Part shown: positions 1 to 7,646 of the stretch, in pieces | How positions within the stretch are numbered: position 1 is the first letter of the stretch | Layout of the letters: every line of letters begins with the position of its first letter | NCBI GenBank assembly: GCA_041686355.1 | Contig: JAWLDZ010000054.1 | Location: 1 to 15,920 of the forward strand | Length of the DNA stretch: 15,920 nt | From: DSBN01 sp041686355 | GTDB taxonomy: Bacteria; Spirochaetota; Spirochaetia; DSM-16054; Sediminispirochaetaceae | Direction: 5' to 3' | Notes under the pieces: model-generated | The model's database searches: none | What the model was told of the DNA's origin: nothing | What the model saw: the letters and a program-made list of their open reading frames with translations, nothing else | Translations under genes and position numbers: made by a program

Positions 1-110
1 CGAATAAGATACCGCTTCATAATCTTGTAGTATACAAATTATCACCCAAAGATGCCACTGCGAGCTCTGCTTATCGAGATCAAGAAGACTACAGCCTCTG
101 CTGCACACCC

Positions 111-139
111 TTGCCAAGCTACTTCTCTTCTCTTACTAT
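111..139 (+). promoter_or_regulatory. Putative sigma-70 promoter of the thioesterase gene
   Basis: TTGCCA (111-116) and TACTAT (134-139) are separated by 17 bp, matching the -35 and -10 consensus at 5 of 6 and 4 of 6 positions. The expected transcription start is near 146, leaving a leader of about 25 nt before the ATG at 171. The sequence before it (1-110) shows no gene or RNA that I can recognise. Confidence 0.4.
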
Positions 140-170
140 GACCACAACAAATAGTAGCAAGTGAGAACCT

Positions 171-914
171 ATGAACGAAGAATACATTTATTCCATGCCC
201 CATACAGTGATTTACAGTGAAACCGACGCCCGGGGGCTGCTCTCGCTGCCCGCTTTTTTCGCCCTGTTTCAAGAAGGAGCTCTACTGCAGGCGGAGGAGC
301 TCGGTTTCGGTGAGAGCTATTGCAAAGACGAGGGGCTGATGTGGGTTTTGTCCAGGGTACTACTGGAAATAGAATCATTTCCCGCCCATCGGTCTCAAAT
401 TCGGTTGCTCACCTGGCCTAAGAAGCCGAAGGGACCCTTTGCCGTCCGTGATTACAAAATTGTTTCAGAAGATGGAACTACCTACGCCAATGCCACCAGT
501 TCCTGGCTGCTCCTGAACTCCGAAACCATGCGGCCCGTACGTCCGCAACCACTGTTTGGACACCTTCCCGTCGACGAGTTGGGAGAGGCTTTACAGGAAA
601 CAGCTCCTAAAGTTTCGGGGGAGGATTCTGAATGCAGCCGAGAACTGGAAGTAACCGCCCGTTACTCCGACCTCGACCAGAACGACCACGTCAACAATAC
701 CCGTTATGTGCGCTGGTTTCTGGACTGTTTTACCCCGGAGGAGGTAACACCCGATGGAAACCTGCGTTTTTCGATTAATTATCTACAGGCAGCCGCCTTC
801 GACGACCGGGTGCGGCTCTGCCGCCACGATTATGAATCTCACACATCGGTACACGGCTATCTCGATGACGGCAGCGAGACCTTCGCCGCCCAAATCTATC
901 TGCATCAAAAGTAA
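171..914 (+). CDS. Acyl-ACP thioesterase
   Basis: This 247-residue cytoplasmic enzyme should hydrolyse acyl-ACP to free fatty acid and ACP, ending or diverting fatty-acid synthesis. It has the double hot-dog layout of the FatA/FatB family: an N-terminal hot dog at about residues 8-130 and a C-terminal one at about 158-245. The second begins with the signature YSDLDQNDHVNNTRYVRW (165-182). That motif contains the D-x-N-x-H catalytic arrangement of plant FatB-type enzymes (D169, N171, H173). The length is normal for bacterial members, which lack the plant transit peptide. The start at 171 has only a weak ribosome-binding site (GTGAGAA just upstream), but the N-terminus fits the family. The gene stands alone and converges on the methyltransferase gene, with stop codons about 11 bp apart. 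Acyl chain specificity cannot be read from the sequence. Confidence 0.9.
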   Translation: MNEEYIYSMPHTVIYSETDARGLLSLPAFFALFQEGALLQAEELGFGESYCKDEGLMWVLSRVLLEIESFPAHRSQIRLLTWPKKPKGPFAVRDYKIVSEDGTTYANATSSWLLLNSETMRPVRPQPLFGHLPVDELGEALQETAPKVSGEDSECSRELEVTARYSDLDQNDHVNNTRYVRWFLDCFTPEEVTPDGNLRFSINYLQAAAFDDRVRLCRHDYESHTSVHGYLDDGSETFAAQIYLHQK

Positions 915-925
915 GCTCCAAGGCC

Positions 926-1588
926 TCATGCCCCAGGCTGCCGCAGCACCACGCTGCGGCCGGCGATAAGCTCCACCAGCTCCATCCCCAGCAGCTCTGC
1001 AAGCACCTGAAAGCTGCGGGAGGAGTAAAAGCAGACATGGGTGGGATCCTGCCGGTACCACCAACCGCGAAATCTCTCCCGGTCACAGTAATGCAGCAGG
1101 GTCCGCAGCACCAGATACCCGCCGGGCTGCAGCACCCCCTGGAGCCTCCGAAACTCAGAGAGGGGCTTGAACAGATGTTCGGCCACCTCTACCGCGGTCA
1201 CCGCATCATACTTTTTTTCCTGCCAGGCCTTGCCCGGCGCAAACAGGGGGTCAAAAATATCGACGGAATACTCCATCCTCCGCAGCACATCCATAAACAC
1301 CGGCACCGGCCCGCTGCCGAAATCCAGCACCCGCGCCGGAGGCTTTACATACGGAAGCAGGGCCTCCTCTGCAAAACCCCGCAGGTAGGCAACATAGCGA
1401 GGGTCATCGGGGGAATTATTGTGTTCCAGGTAACGGATTCGCTCCTCCTCGGCATCCGGGCGCTGTTGGGGGTCGAGGAAGATAAGCTCGCACTGAGTGC
1501 AGCGGTAGTAGCAGGCCGATTCAAGGCACAGCCACTCTTCACCGCAATCGGCCAAACTGCTGCCGCACAGGGGGCACAAAGATATCAT
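926..1588 (-). CDS. Class I SAM-dependent methyltransferase with N-terminal zinc ribbon
   Basis: This 220-residue protein starts with a CPLCG knuckle (C5, C8) paired with a second CxxC (C30, C33), a probable zinc ribbon. A Rossmann-fold methyltransferase of the Methyltransf_23 type follows. SAM-binding motif I is VLDFGSGP (87-94), the motif around 128-139 contains VEVAEHL, and LQPGGYLVL (153-161) is the usual post-motif strand. DPTHVCFYSSRSF (181-193) is typical of proteins of this group, which often act on small molecules, lipids or glycans. The substrate is unknown. It is the last gene of the minus-strand block, 51 bp after the EF-hand lipoprotein. A TATAGT hexamer (1628-1633, minus) with only a poor -35 could give it some independent transcription. 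No clear Shine-Dalgarno sequence precedes the ATG. Confidence 0.8.
   Translation of the reverse strand: MISLCPLCGSSLADCGEEWLCLESACYYRCTQCELIFLDPQQRPDAEEERIRYLEHNNSPDDPRYVAYLRGFAEEALLPYVKPPARVLDFGSGPVPVFMDVLRRMEYSVDIFDPLFAPGKAWQEKKYDAVTAVEVAEHLFKPLSEFRRLQGVLQPGGYLVLRTLLHYCDRERFRGWWYRQDPTHVCFYSSRSFQVLAELLGMELVELIAGRSVVLRQPGA
940..960. terminator. Perfect GC hairpin at the convergent gene ends
   Basis: GCCGCAGC (940-947) and GCTGCGGC (953-960) form a perfect 8-bp stem with a 5-nt loop. It lies in the last codons of the methyltransferase gene and 26 bp past the thioesterase stop codon. There is no T-run on either side, so it is not a canonical intrinsic terminator. It may still slow or protect both convergent transcripts. 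Confidence 0.3.
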
Positions 1589-1639
1589 GGGGCAAGCATA
1601 CCACGGGCGCCCTCGGTTTCACAACTTACTATACACCCC

Positions 1640-3943
1640 CTAGAACAGCGGTTCCACCGCTCCATTGCACATACCCAGAAAATCCTTTTCCGAGAGGCCC
1701 TCGGAAATACTCGAACCAATAATCGCTCCGGATTGAACGTTGATCACCTTTAGATGGAGATAGTAGGTATCGCTAAGACGGCTCAGATTTCCAATTGCAA
1801 TGGCATCGGCCCCGGATAGCTTCCCTATCTCCACCGCGGTTTTATCGTCTACCAGGGCGGAGGTCTGGTATTTGTACTCTTCCATTATCTTCTCAAGGTT
1901 CTGCCGGTCAACCACCGTCACATTACCGTAATTTACAAAAGCGTTCTCCAGGAAAGATACCAACAGGTCCGTCTGAGACTCTTTCATTGCCTCAGTCATA
2001 TCCCGTACGCCCAGCACCGCCAGACTGCTGCCCCAGGTTGAAACAACCTTCACTCTACCGGGGGCAGAAGTACTTCCCTGCCGGCCGACACTACCGCCCT
2101 TCGCCCCTGAAGACTCGACTCCCGAAGACACAGCCTCCCCGGACGCTCCGGACGTAGCAAAGGATGCAACCCGCCGCTCCGCCGACCCTTCTCCAGCCGG
2201 AATTAGCCCCGTATCCTGGGCCCGATGGATCTCATCCATAGTGAGCTCGCCGTTTCCATCAAAATCAATTTTTCGATCAAATTCACTTCCCGCTGAATGC
2301 GGAGAGGTCAGAGAATCTATCATCATCTCCCGTTCCGTAACGGACAGTATTCCGTCGCCGTTCACATCGGCAGCCTCGTCCAGGGCCGAACGCACCACCA
2401 GGCTGTCGGACTCCTCCCCCGGCAGCTGCATCCAGACGGTCATTAAGGCATGAAACAGCATGTCACGGAATACCTCCGCCTCCTCCATCTCGATTACCCC
2501 GTCGTCGTTCCCGTCTATCCACCTGTGGGGAGTTCCGTCCGGATCATTCCGCTGCCAGAACTGCTCAGCGTAGGTGGCAATAAAATCGCCCATCGAATGC
2601 TTTTCCTCCGGTGAAACCGCGGGATTATCGTCAAAATCGTAATTGAAGATAACCTCCCTTTCCAGTACCCAGTTGTATACCCGTATATCCATCTCTACCG
2701 CCGCCGGAAGCAGCAGCTCTACAATATAATCCCTGGCCCATTCAACCTCGGGTTCGCTCAAAAAGCCGTCGCGGTTCCGGTCGAAGAAACGCTGAATCGG
2801 CGACCATACATGCAAACCGAAACCAGACTGGGCCAGCCCGAACAGCTCGGAGCCGGCCTCCCAAATTTCATCCTCATCTGCATCGCCGTTGTGGTCCGCA
2901 TCGATCCAGCGCTGTATATCATCGGAAAAGGCCGGCATATATTTATTGTAGGTAACAGGTGCCGGGTTTACCGCTGCAACCCGCAGCAGGGTATCATGAT
3001 AAAAATCTACCTCCACCGGACTGATTATACCATCCCGGTTGTAATCGATAAGCTCATAATCCTCTCCGCGCATATGCTCAACCGGTCCAATCGGAATAAA
3101 CTCCCCGCTGTCGACCACCGCTCCCACCAGCCAGTTCGCATCATGTATACCTACATATTCCTGTCCTGCCGGCGGAACCCGGTGAGTTGCAAACTCCGCA
3201 TCGAACAGATCAATCCGCCGCATCCGGTTTCGCAGCAGCTCCTGGCCGGCAATCTCAGTTTCAAACTCCTCTATTTCCCCGTTATTATTCCAGTCAAAGA
3301 ACTCATCCAGCGGGTTCCCGACTCCCCCCGGTTCAAACAACACATTATAGGTGTATATAAACAGCCGTTCCTGTTCTTCCGGCTCCAACATCCCATTGCC
3401 GTTGCCTTCTTCATCGACCCAGGCCGTCAGTTCACCCGTCCTGAGGGCCGGAAAAAAACGCTGAAAAACCCAGTGCTCCGATACCTTCAAGCGGCCGTCC
3501 TTCTCCTTGAGCCGCAGCGCCTCTTTTACATTTGGGTTTTCCAGACTAAATAAAAACTGAAAGCTGTCGGTACTATCATCATAGCTAAACTCAACCGGGG
3601 GATACTCGTGGCGGGACAGAAACTCGCCTAACTCGGCGAATACATGCTCCATCTGAGCACGGATTTCCTCCGCCCCCTCCAGGATATCCACCACTCCGTT
3701 CGGCTCTCCGTTCAGCTTTACCGCATCATCCCAATGCAGGCTCATATAGCGGTCGATATCCTGCTCACGCACCGCCCCCTGCCACTCTTCAAGCACCGCC
3801 CAGGCGCGCTCTTCCAGGGCCGCCCCTGCTGCCCCGCCTCCGCTCGAGGGCGTTCCGGCACAGGCACTTACACTTATTACGAGAACCGCCGGAAAAACCA
3901 ACCTGGCCAACTGAACGAGAAAAGAGGAACCACAACATTTCAT
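1640..3943 (-). CDS. Lipoprotein with NTF2-like domain, nine EF-hand-like loops and CsgG/FlgO-like domain
   Basis: The 767-residue product has a signal sequence ending in the lipobox VSAC, so C28 should be lipidated and the protein anchored on the periplasmic side or in the outer membrane. Residues about 45-160 resemble an NTF2/SnoaL-like fold. Nine 12-residue loops with EF-hand spacing follow, starting at residues 179, 217, 300, 348, 388, 436, 477, 526 and 560. Most are textbook (for example DWNNNGEIEEFE and DVNGDGILSVTE). Loop 4 has Ala at position 8, and loop 6 has Pro in place of the central Gly. After a Ser/Gly/Ala-rich linker (about 583-630) comes a CsgG/FlgO/LpoB-like domain (about 631-750) with VVDRQNLEKIMEEY and GADAIAIG. 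Each part is recognisable, but the combined function is unknown. Calcium-dependent assembly at the cell envelope is an inference. The ATG has a good ribosome-binding site (AGGAG, 7 nt away) and a promoter upstream. Confidence 0.85.
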   Translation of the reverse strand: MKCCGSSFLVQLARLVFPAVLVISVSACAGTPSSGGGAAGAALEERAWAVLEEWQGAVREQDIDRYMSLHWDDAVKLNGEPNGVVDILEGAEEIRAQMEHVFAELGEFLSRHEYPPVEFSYDDSTDSFQFLFSLENPNVKEALRLKEKDGRLKVSEHWVFQRFFPALRTGELTAWVDEEGNGNGMLEPEEQERLFIYTYNVLFEPGGVGNPLDEFFDWNNNGEIEEFETEIAGQELLRNRMRRIDLFDAEFATHRVPPAGQEYVGIHDANWLVGAVVDSGEFIPIGPVEHMRGEDYELIDYNRDGIISPVEVDFYHDTLLRVAAVNPAPVTYNKYMPAFSDDIQRWIDADHNGDADEDEIWEAGSELFGLAQSGFGLHVWSPIQRFFDRNRDGFLSEPEVEWARDYIVELLLPAAVEMDIRVYNWVLEREVIFNYDFDDNPAVSPEEKHSMGDFIATYAEQFWQRNDPDGTPHRWIDGNDDGVIEMEEAEVFRDMLFHALMTVWMQLPGEESDSLVVRSALDEAADVNGDGILSVTEREMMIDSLTSPHSAGSEFDRKIDFDGNGELTMDEIHRAQDTGLIPAGEGSAERRVASFATSGASGEAVSSGVESSGAKGGSVGRQGSTSAPGRVKVVSTWGSSLAVLGVRDMTEAMKESQTDLLVSFLENAFVNYGNVTVVDRQNLEKIMEEYKYQTSALVDDKTAVEIGKLSGADAIAIGNLSRLSDTYYLHLKVINVQSGAIIGSSISEGLSEKDFLGMCNGAVEPLF

Positions 3944-3998
3944 AGATGGACTCCTAATATTTATTTTTACAATGAAGAAAATCGCTGCAGGTAATAAA

Positions 3999-4028
3999 AT
4001 TATACGCTACTCTGTCCAGATTGATCAA
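3999..4028 (-). promoter_or_regulatory. Promoter of the EF-hand lipoprotein gene
   Basis: On the minus strand TTGATC (4028-4023) is followed after 18 bp by a perfect TATAAT (4004-3999). The start would be near 3992, giving a leader of about 50 nt with AGGAG before the ATG at 3943. The rest of the 205-bp interval (3944-4148) is AT-rich and holds no gene that I can see. Confidence 0.55.
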
Positions 4029-4148
4029 CTTTTTTTTATTTGCAAGTACAGGACTATATAAAAATGCAATCTTACAGACGCCTGGGATAGTAAACAGAAA
4101 TGGAGTCAATTTTGGAAGAGATTCACGAATAGCACGGCAGCATGCTTT

Positions 4149-5063
4149 CTATTTTTCTAGGTGCTGCAGCTTGCGCTCGTAGCCTGTGCGGCGCTCGATC
4201 AATTCGGCTATTATATGATCATCCGAGCGTTGTATCCGCAGCAGTTTCCCGGGTACGTCCGGCGAAAACCAGGCATTTAGGGCACCGTTGCGCATATGTA
4301 CCGCCCGCATCCAACGACCCTGAATCGAAATCGCTTCCTCCCCGAGAATTTGCATTCCCGCATACATAGGATTGAGGGTATCCTGATACTCCTCCTGCCG
4401 CAACTGATCAAACCAGCCGGGAACACTTGAGCTGCCGGTTTCGGTTCTCTCGTCCTCGGTACCGAGGAACTCCGTAAAGAAGGGCTCCCGGGCCGTGGTC
4501 TCACCGGAGGCGTTATTCTTAAGCAGAATTCTCCGGGGCACCCCATTGAGGTCGCTCAAATATTCGCAGGTGAAATCGGCCTCTTCGCTGCTGTAGGTAA
4601 AGGTCCACCATCGCCCCTTGCCCGGAATTTCCTCGCTTAGTCCGCGGGTAAGCTGCGCATGCTCAGTACCTTGCTCATCGTAGATGCGAAGGGTAACCCC
4701 CTTTCCCTGCTCGTAGGGCCCGCTCTCCAGCCAGGCTATGGAGGCCAGGTGGTCTTCAAACACCCGATCGCCCCACATGTAGCGCGGCAGGGTATCAGCC
4801 AGGGAGGAAAACTCCTGAAACTGAACCAGGGCTTTCACTAGTTCCTCACGGGTATAATCGTTTTCAAAGCGCGGCAGCCTTTCTGGTTTTTCCGGAGGAA
4901 CAGCGGCTGCGGCTTGCGGTTCTTCGGCGCCGGCGGCGGACTCCCCCGGGGGAGCCATCATCCTCTCAATCGAGGCACAGCTGCCGAGAAACAGTAATAC
5001 GGCAAGTATCGCCGCCACGGCGCTAATTTTAAAAAGAGTTTTTGAATTGATATATCCATTCAT
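4149..5063 (-). CDS. Predicted lipoprotein of unknown function
   Basis: I do not recognise a known family. With the start at 5063 the product is 304 residues. It has a short basic N-terminus, a hydrophobic stretch (about 11-26) and the lipobox LGSC, so C29 is the predicted lipidated residue. An Ala/Pro/Glu-rich linker (about 35-65) leads to a soluble domain of about 240 residues. That domain has strand-like segments rich in Trp, Phe and Tyr and recalls periplasmic beta-rich carriers, but I see no diagnostic motif. A start at 5099 is possible but would overlap tex and put 12 extra charged residues before the signal. The ATG at 5063 has AAGGTGAAGGGT directly upstream and begins 10 bp after the tex stop, so the two genes are probably co-transcribed. 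No T-rich terminator hairpin is visible after it. Confidence 0.75.
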   Translation of the reverse strand: MNGYINSKTLFKISAVAAILAVLLFLGSCASIERMMAPPGESAAGAEEPQAAAAVPPEKPERLPRFENDYTREELVKALVQFQEFSSLADTLPRYMWGDRVFEDHLASIAWLESGPYEQGKGVTLRIYDEQGTEHAQLTRGLSEEIPGKGRWWTFTYSSEEADFTCEYLSDLNGVPRRILLKNNASGETTAREPFFTEFLGTEDERTETGSSSVPGWFDQLRQEEYQDTLNPMYAGMQILGEEAISIQGRWMRAVHMRNGALNAWFSPDVPGKLLRIQRSDDHIIAELIERRTGYERKLQHLEK

Positions 5064-5073
5064 ACCCTTCACC

Positions 5074-7263
5074 TTAACCCGATTTGAGGGAGAGGGCAAT
5101 CCTTCGTCGCTCGGTATCCACTTCCAGTACCCGTACCTGCAGGTGCTGCTGCAGCTTTACCACCTCGTTGGGGTCGCGCACGTAGCGGTCGGCCATCTCG
5201 CTAATGTGAATCAGCCCGTCCTGCTTTACCCCAAGGTCCACAAAGGCTCCGAAGCGGGTGATGTTGGTCACTATACCCGGCAGCACCTGCCCCGGCTGCA
5301 GATCGTCGATGGAGTGCACGTTCGCATCGAAACTGAACTCTTCAATCGCATCGCGGGGGTCGCGCCCCGGTTTCTCAAGCTCCGCCAGGATATCCTGCAG
5401 GGTGGGAAGGCCCACTGTCTCGTTCACGTACTCCTCCGGCTTGAGTGCCGACCGCCTCTCGCTGTCTTTCATAAGCTCGGCCACGCTGCAGTTCTGGTTG
5501 GCGGCCATGTGCCGCACCACGGGGTAGGATTCGGGATGGACCGCCGAGGCGTCCAGGGGGTTCTTGGCATTGGGTATGCGCAGAAACCCGGCGGACTGCT
5601 GGAAGGCCTTCGGCCCCATTCCCGGTACTTTTTTGAGGGCGGGCCGGGAGGTAAAGGGGCCGCGGGCGGCCCGGTGTTCAACAATCGCCGCCGCCAGCTT
5701 GGGGCCCAGCCCCGAGACATACTGCAGCAGGGGCGCGCCGGCGGTATTCACATTTACCCCCACCTGGTTTACGCAGGACTCCACCACCCCATCCAGTCCG
5801 GCCTTCAGCAGCTTCTGATCCACATCGTGCTGGTACTGCCCCACCCCGATAGACTTTGGGTCAATTTTAACGAGCTCCGAGAGGGGGTCCATCAGGCGGC
5901 GCCCAATGGAAACGGCCCCGCGAACGGTCACATCATGGCCGGGAAACTCCTTGCGGGCCAGGGCAGAGGCCGAATACACCGACGCCCCGTCCTCGTTTAC
6001 CATGTACACCGCCGGGCCGGAGTCGGGATTGGAGCCGGTGGCATATAAGCTGCGGAGCAGCTCTTCGGTCTCGCGGCCGGCGGTGCCGTTGCCGATGGCC
6101 ACCGCGGCAATCCGGTAGTCGCGGATGAGCCGCTGCAGCTGCTGCCGCGCCTCGGAGGTTTTGTTCTGGGGCGGATGGGGGTACATAACCTCGTGTGTCA
6201 GCAGCGAGCCCTGCTCGTCCAGGCAGACCAGCTTGCAGCCGGTGCGAAAGCCTGGGTCGATGGCCAGAACCATTTTTGGGCCCAAGGGAGGTGAGAGCAG
6301 CAGCTGGCGCAGGTTTTCGGCGAAGACGGCAATCGATTCGCGGTCCGCCGCCTCTTTGGCGCCGGCTAAAAACTCATTCTCCAGGGAGGGGGCCAGCAGC
6401 CGCTTGTAGGCATCCTCCACCGCTTCGCCCACCTGCCGGCCGCAGGGGTTCTGCTGCTTTACATGGCGCTGCTGCAGCAGCTGCACCGCCCGCTCCTCCT
6501 CCGGGGCTACACTAAGGGAAAGGAAGCCCTCACGGGCACCCCGCTGGAGTGCCAGAAAGCGGTGGGCGGGGCAGCGCTTCAGGGGTTCGTTCCACTGGTA
6601 GTAGTCTCGATATTTGGCTGCCTGCTCCGGGGCAGCGGCGGCCTTTTCTTTGGCCGCTTTCCCTGTTGCCTGCTTCGAACTTATAACAGCGGCTTTAACA
6701 TAATGAGCACGCAGTTGCCCACGGCTGATGCTGTCCTCGTTTACTAACTCGGCAATGATATCCCGGGCTCCCGCCAGGGCAGTGTCGGTGTCGCTAATTT
6801 TTTCCGATAAAAATTCCCGGGCAAGTTCATGAGGGTCAGCCTGGTTTTGCTCCAGCAGCTTCGTGGCCAGCGGCTCCAGGCCGTGTTCGCGGGCAATGGT
6901 CCCGCGGGTGCGGCGCTTGGGCTTGAAGGGCAGGTAGATATCCTCCAGCTCGCGGGGGTCGAAGCTGGCACGGATGCGGGCGGCCAGCCGGTCGGTGAGC
7001 TTGCCCTGGTCGGAGATGGTCTCGAGAATGGTGCTGCGGCGCTTCTCGAGGGCTTCAAGCTTCTCCAGACGCTCCTTGATGGCGGCGATGGCCACCTCGT
7101 CCAGGTTGCCTGTGGCCTCCTTGCGGTAGCGGCTGATAAAAGGGACGGTGGCCTGATCGGCCAGCAGCTCCCCGGTGCGCTGCACCTGTGCCGGGCGGAT
7201 ATTCAGCTCACCGGCCACCAGTTCGATGTGGGCCGGCCGGGCGTAGGTCTGTGTGTGTTCCAT
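5074..7263 (-). CDS. tex: Tex-family RNA-binding transcription/translation accessory protein
   Basis: This 729-residue cytoplasmic protein aligns throughout with Tex/YhgF, a nucleic-acid-binding factor tied to transcription and to tolerance of stress. Domains in order are: a helical N-terminal region with the family motif ATVPFISRYRKEATGNLDE (38-56); a YqgF/RNase-H-like domain starting at MVLAIDPGFRTGCKL (331-345); helix-hairpin-helix motifs (about 505-565, with GMGPKAFQQSAGFLRI at the end); and an S1 RNA-binding domain (about 656-727, ITRFGAFVDLGVKQDGLIHI). The length is normal and all parts are present. No Shine-Dalgarno sequence precedes the ATG, and a -10-like TATAGT lies only 6 bp upstream, so the mRNA may be leaderless. 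A predicted lipoprotein gene follows at once on the same strand. Confidence 0.96.
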   Translation of the reverse strand: MEHTQTYARPAHIELVAGELNIRPAQVQRTGELLADQATVPFISRYRKEATGNLDEVAIAAIKERLEKLEALEKRRSTILETISDQGKLTDRLAARIRASFDPRELEDIYLPFKPKRRTRGTIAREHGLEPLATKLLEQNQADPHELAREFLSEKISDTDTALAGARDIIAELVNEDSISRGQLRAHYVKAAVISSKQATGKAAKEKAAAAPEQAAKYRDYYQWNEPLKRCPAHRFLALQRGAREGFLSLSVAPEEERAVQLLQQRHVKQQNPCGRQVGEAVEDAYKRLLAPSLENEFLAGAKEAADRESIAVFAENLRQLLLSPPLGPKMVLAIDPGFRTGCKLVCLDEQGSLLTHEVMYPHPPQNKTSEARQQLQRLIRDYRIAAVAIGNGTAGRETEELLRSLYATGSNPDSGPAVYMVNEDGASVYSASALARKEFPGHDVTVRGAVSIGRRLMDPLSELVKIDPKSIGVGQYQHDVDQKLLKAGLDGVVESCVNQVGVNVNTAGAPLLQYVSGLGPKLAAAIVEHRAARGPFTSRPALKKVPGMGPKAFQQSAGFLRIPNAKNPLDASAVHPESYPVVRHMAANQNCSVAELMKDSERRSALKPEEYVNETVGLPTLQDILAELEKPGRDPRDAIEEFSFDANVHSIDDLQPGQVLPGIVTNITRFGAFVDLGVKQDGLIHISEMADRYVRDPNEVVKLQQHLQVRVLEVDTERRRIALSLKSG

Positions 7264-7269
7264 AGGGCT

Positions 7270-7298
7270 ACTATACCCGCTGCGGGGCGGCTGGTAAA
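7270..7298 (-). promoter_or_regulatory. Putative promoter of tex, nearly leaderless
   Basis: On the minus strand TTTACC (7298-7293) and TATAGT (7275-7270) are 17 bp apart. The -10 element ends 6 bp before the tex ATG (7263), which puts the expected start at or next to the ATG. The 12-bp minisatellite begins about 25 bp upstream of the -35 element. Confidence 0.4.
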
Positions 7299-7322
7299 TG
7301 GGTGGGGCCCGGGGTGACTCGG

Positions 7323-7490
7323 CTCCAGCCTAGCCTCCAGCCTAGCCTCCAGCCTNNNNNNNNNNNNNNNNNNNNNNNNNNNNNNNNNNNNNNNNNNNNN
7401 NNNNNNNNNNNNNNNNNNNNNNNNNNNNNNNNNNNNNNNNNNNNNNNNNNNNNNNCTCCAGCCTAGCCTCCAGCCTAGCCTCCAGCCTGC
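7323..7490. repeat. 12-bp minisatellite interrupted by the gap
   Basis: The unit CTCCAGCCTAGC is repeated head to tail. There are two full copies plus nine bases before the run of N (7323-7355) and two full copies plus a slightly degenerate one after it (7456-7490). Phase and identity are the same on both sides, so the gap lies inside one array whose copy number is unknown. The minus strand is rich in GG pairs at short spacing. The unit is a multiple of three and is open in some frames (RLEA on the minus strand), but no gene start or other coding signal supports translation. Confidence 0.9.
7356..7455. other. Assembly gap (100 N)
   Basis: Exactly 100 consecutive N, the usual placeholder for a gap of unknown length. 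It sits inside the 12-bp repeat array, which very likely caused the break in assembly. Linkage across it, and the spacing between tex and the tRNA gene, rest on scaffolding. Confidence 0.97.
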
Positions 7491-7507
7491 AACGGAGACC
7501 AAAAACA

Positions 7508-7576
7508 CTGTACCTCGATGCCAATAGTCACTCAAATTGTGGCATAAAAAAGATGACTTTCGGCATCGGGGTACAG
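7508..7576. repeat. Long imperfect inverted repeat (hairpin)
   Basis: CTGTACCTCGATGCC (7508-7522) and GGCATCGGGGTACAG (7562-7576) are inverted copies, 15 bp with one T/G wobble. Inside them AGTCA (7526-7530) pairs with TGACT (7554-7558), so about 21 base pairs form around a loop of about 23 nt. No T-run follows on either strand, so it is not a standard terminator. It could be a palindromic intergenic element or part of an untranslated RNA. The tandem repeats flank it on both sides. Confidence 0.6.
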
Positions 7577-7610
7577 CATAGTGAGGCATGCTTACTGCCC
7601 TGTTCTGAGA

Positions 7611-7646
7611 ATCGGTGGATTCATCGGTGGATTCATCGGTGGTTTT
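7611..7646 (+). repeat. Second 12-bp tandem repeat, three copies
   Basis: ATCGGTGGATTC occurs at 7611-7622 and 7623-7634, followed by a diverged copy ATCGGTGGTTTT at 7635-7646. In the plus-strand frame that is open from 7557 to the stop at 7659-7661 it reads IGGF-IGGF-IGGF, a glycine-zipper-like pattern. The only possible start is a GTG at 7581 with no convincing ribosome-binding site. I treat it as a repeat, not a gene. Confidence 0.8.

Noticed and set aside
1037..1753. 238-codon open frame antisense to the methyltransferase
   Set aside because: It runs across two real genes and the gap between them. The methyltransferase motifs on the minus strand are clear.
2810..3553. 247-codon open frame antisense to the EF-hand lipoprotein
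   Set aside because: The EF-hand motifs fix the coding strand. The antisense product has no recognisable domain or ribosome-binding site.
4139..4146. AGCATGCT palindrome just after the lipoprotein gene, as a terminator
   Set aside because: It is only an 8-bp palindrome with no loop or T-run on the transcribed strand.
5064..5099. Upstream start (5099) for the lipoprotein after tex
   Set aside because: It would overlap tex and put charged residues before the signal sequence. The ATG at 5063 has a better ribosome-binding site.
5047..6048. Long open frame (333 codons) antisense to tex
   Set aside because: It is a shadow of GC-rich tex codons. Tex is certain on the other strand, and the translation is Gly/His/Leu-rich without motifs.
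7323..7490. Repeat array considered as a CRISPR
   Set aside because: Units are 12 bp and contiguous with no spacers, and no cas genes are present.
7203..7589. An open frame on the minus strand running through the 12-bp repeats and the N gap
   Set aside because: It overlaps the start of tex, exists only because the repeat unit is a multiple of three, and spans a gap of unknown length. It has no ribosome-binding site or family resemblance.
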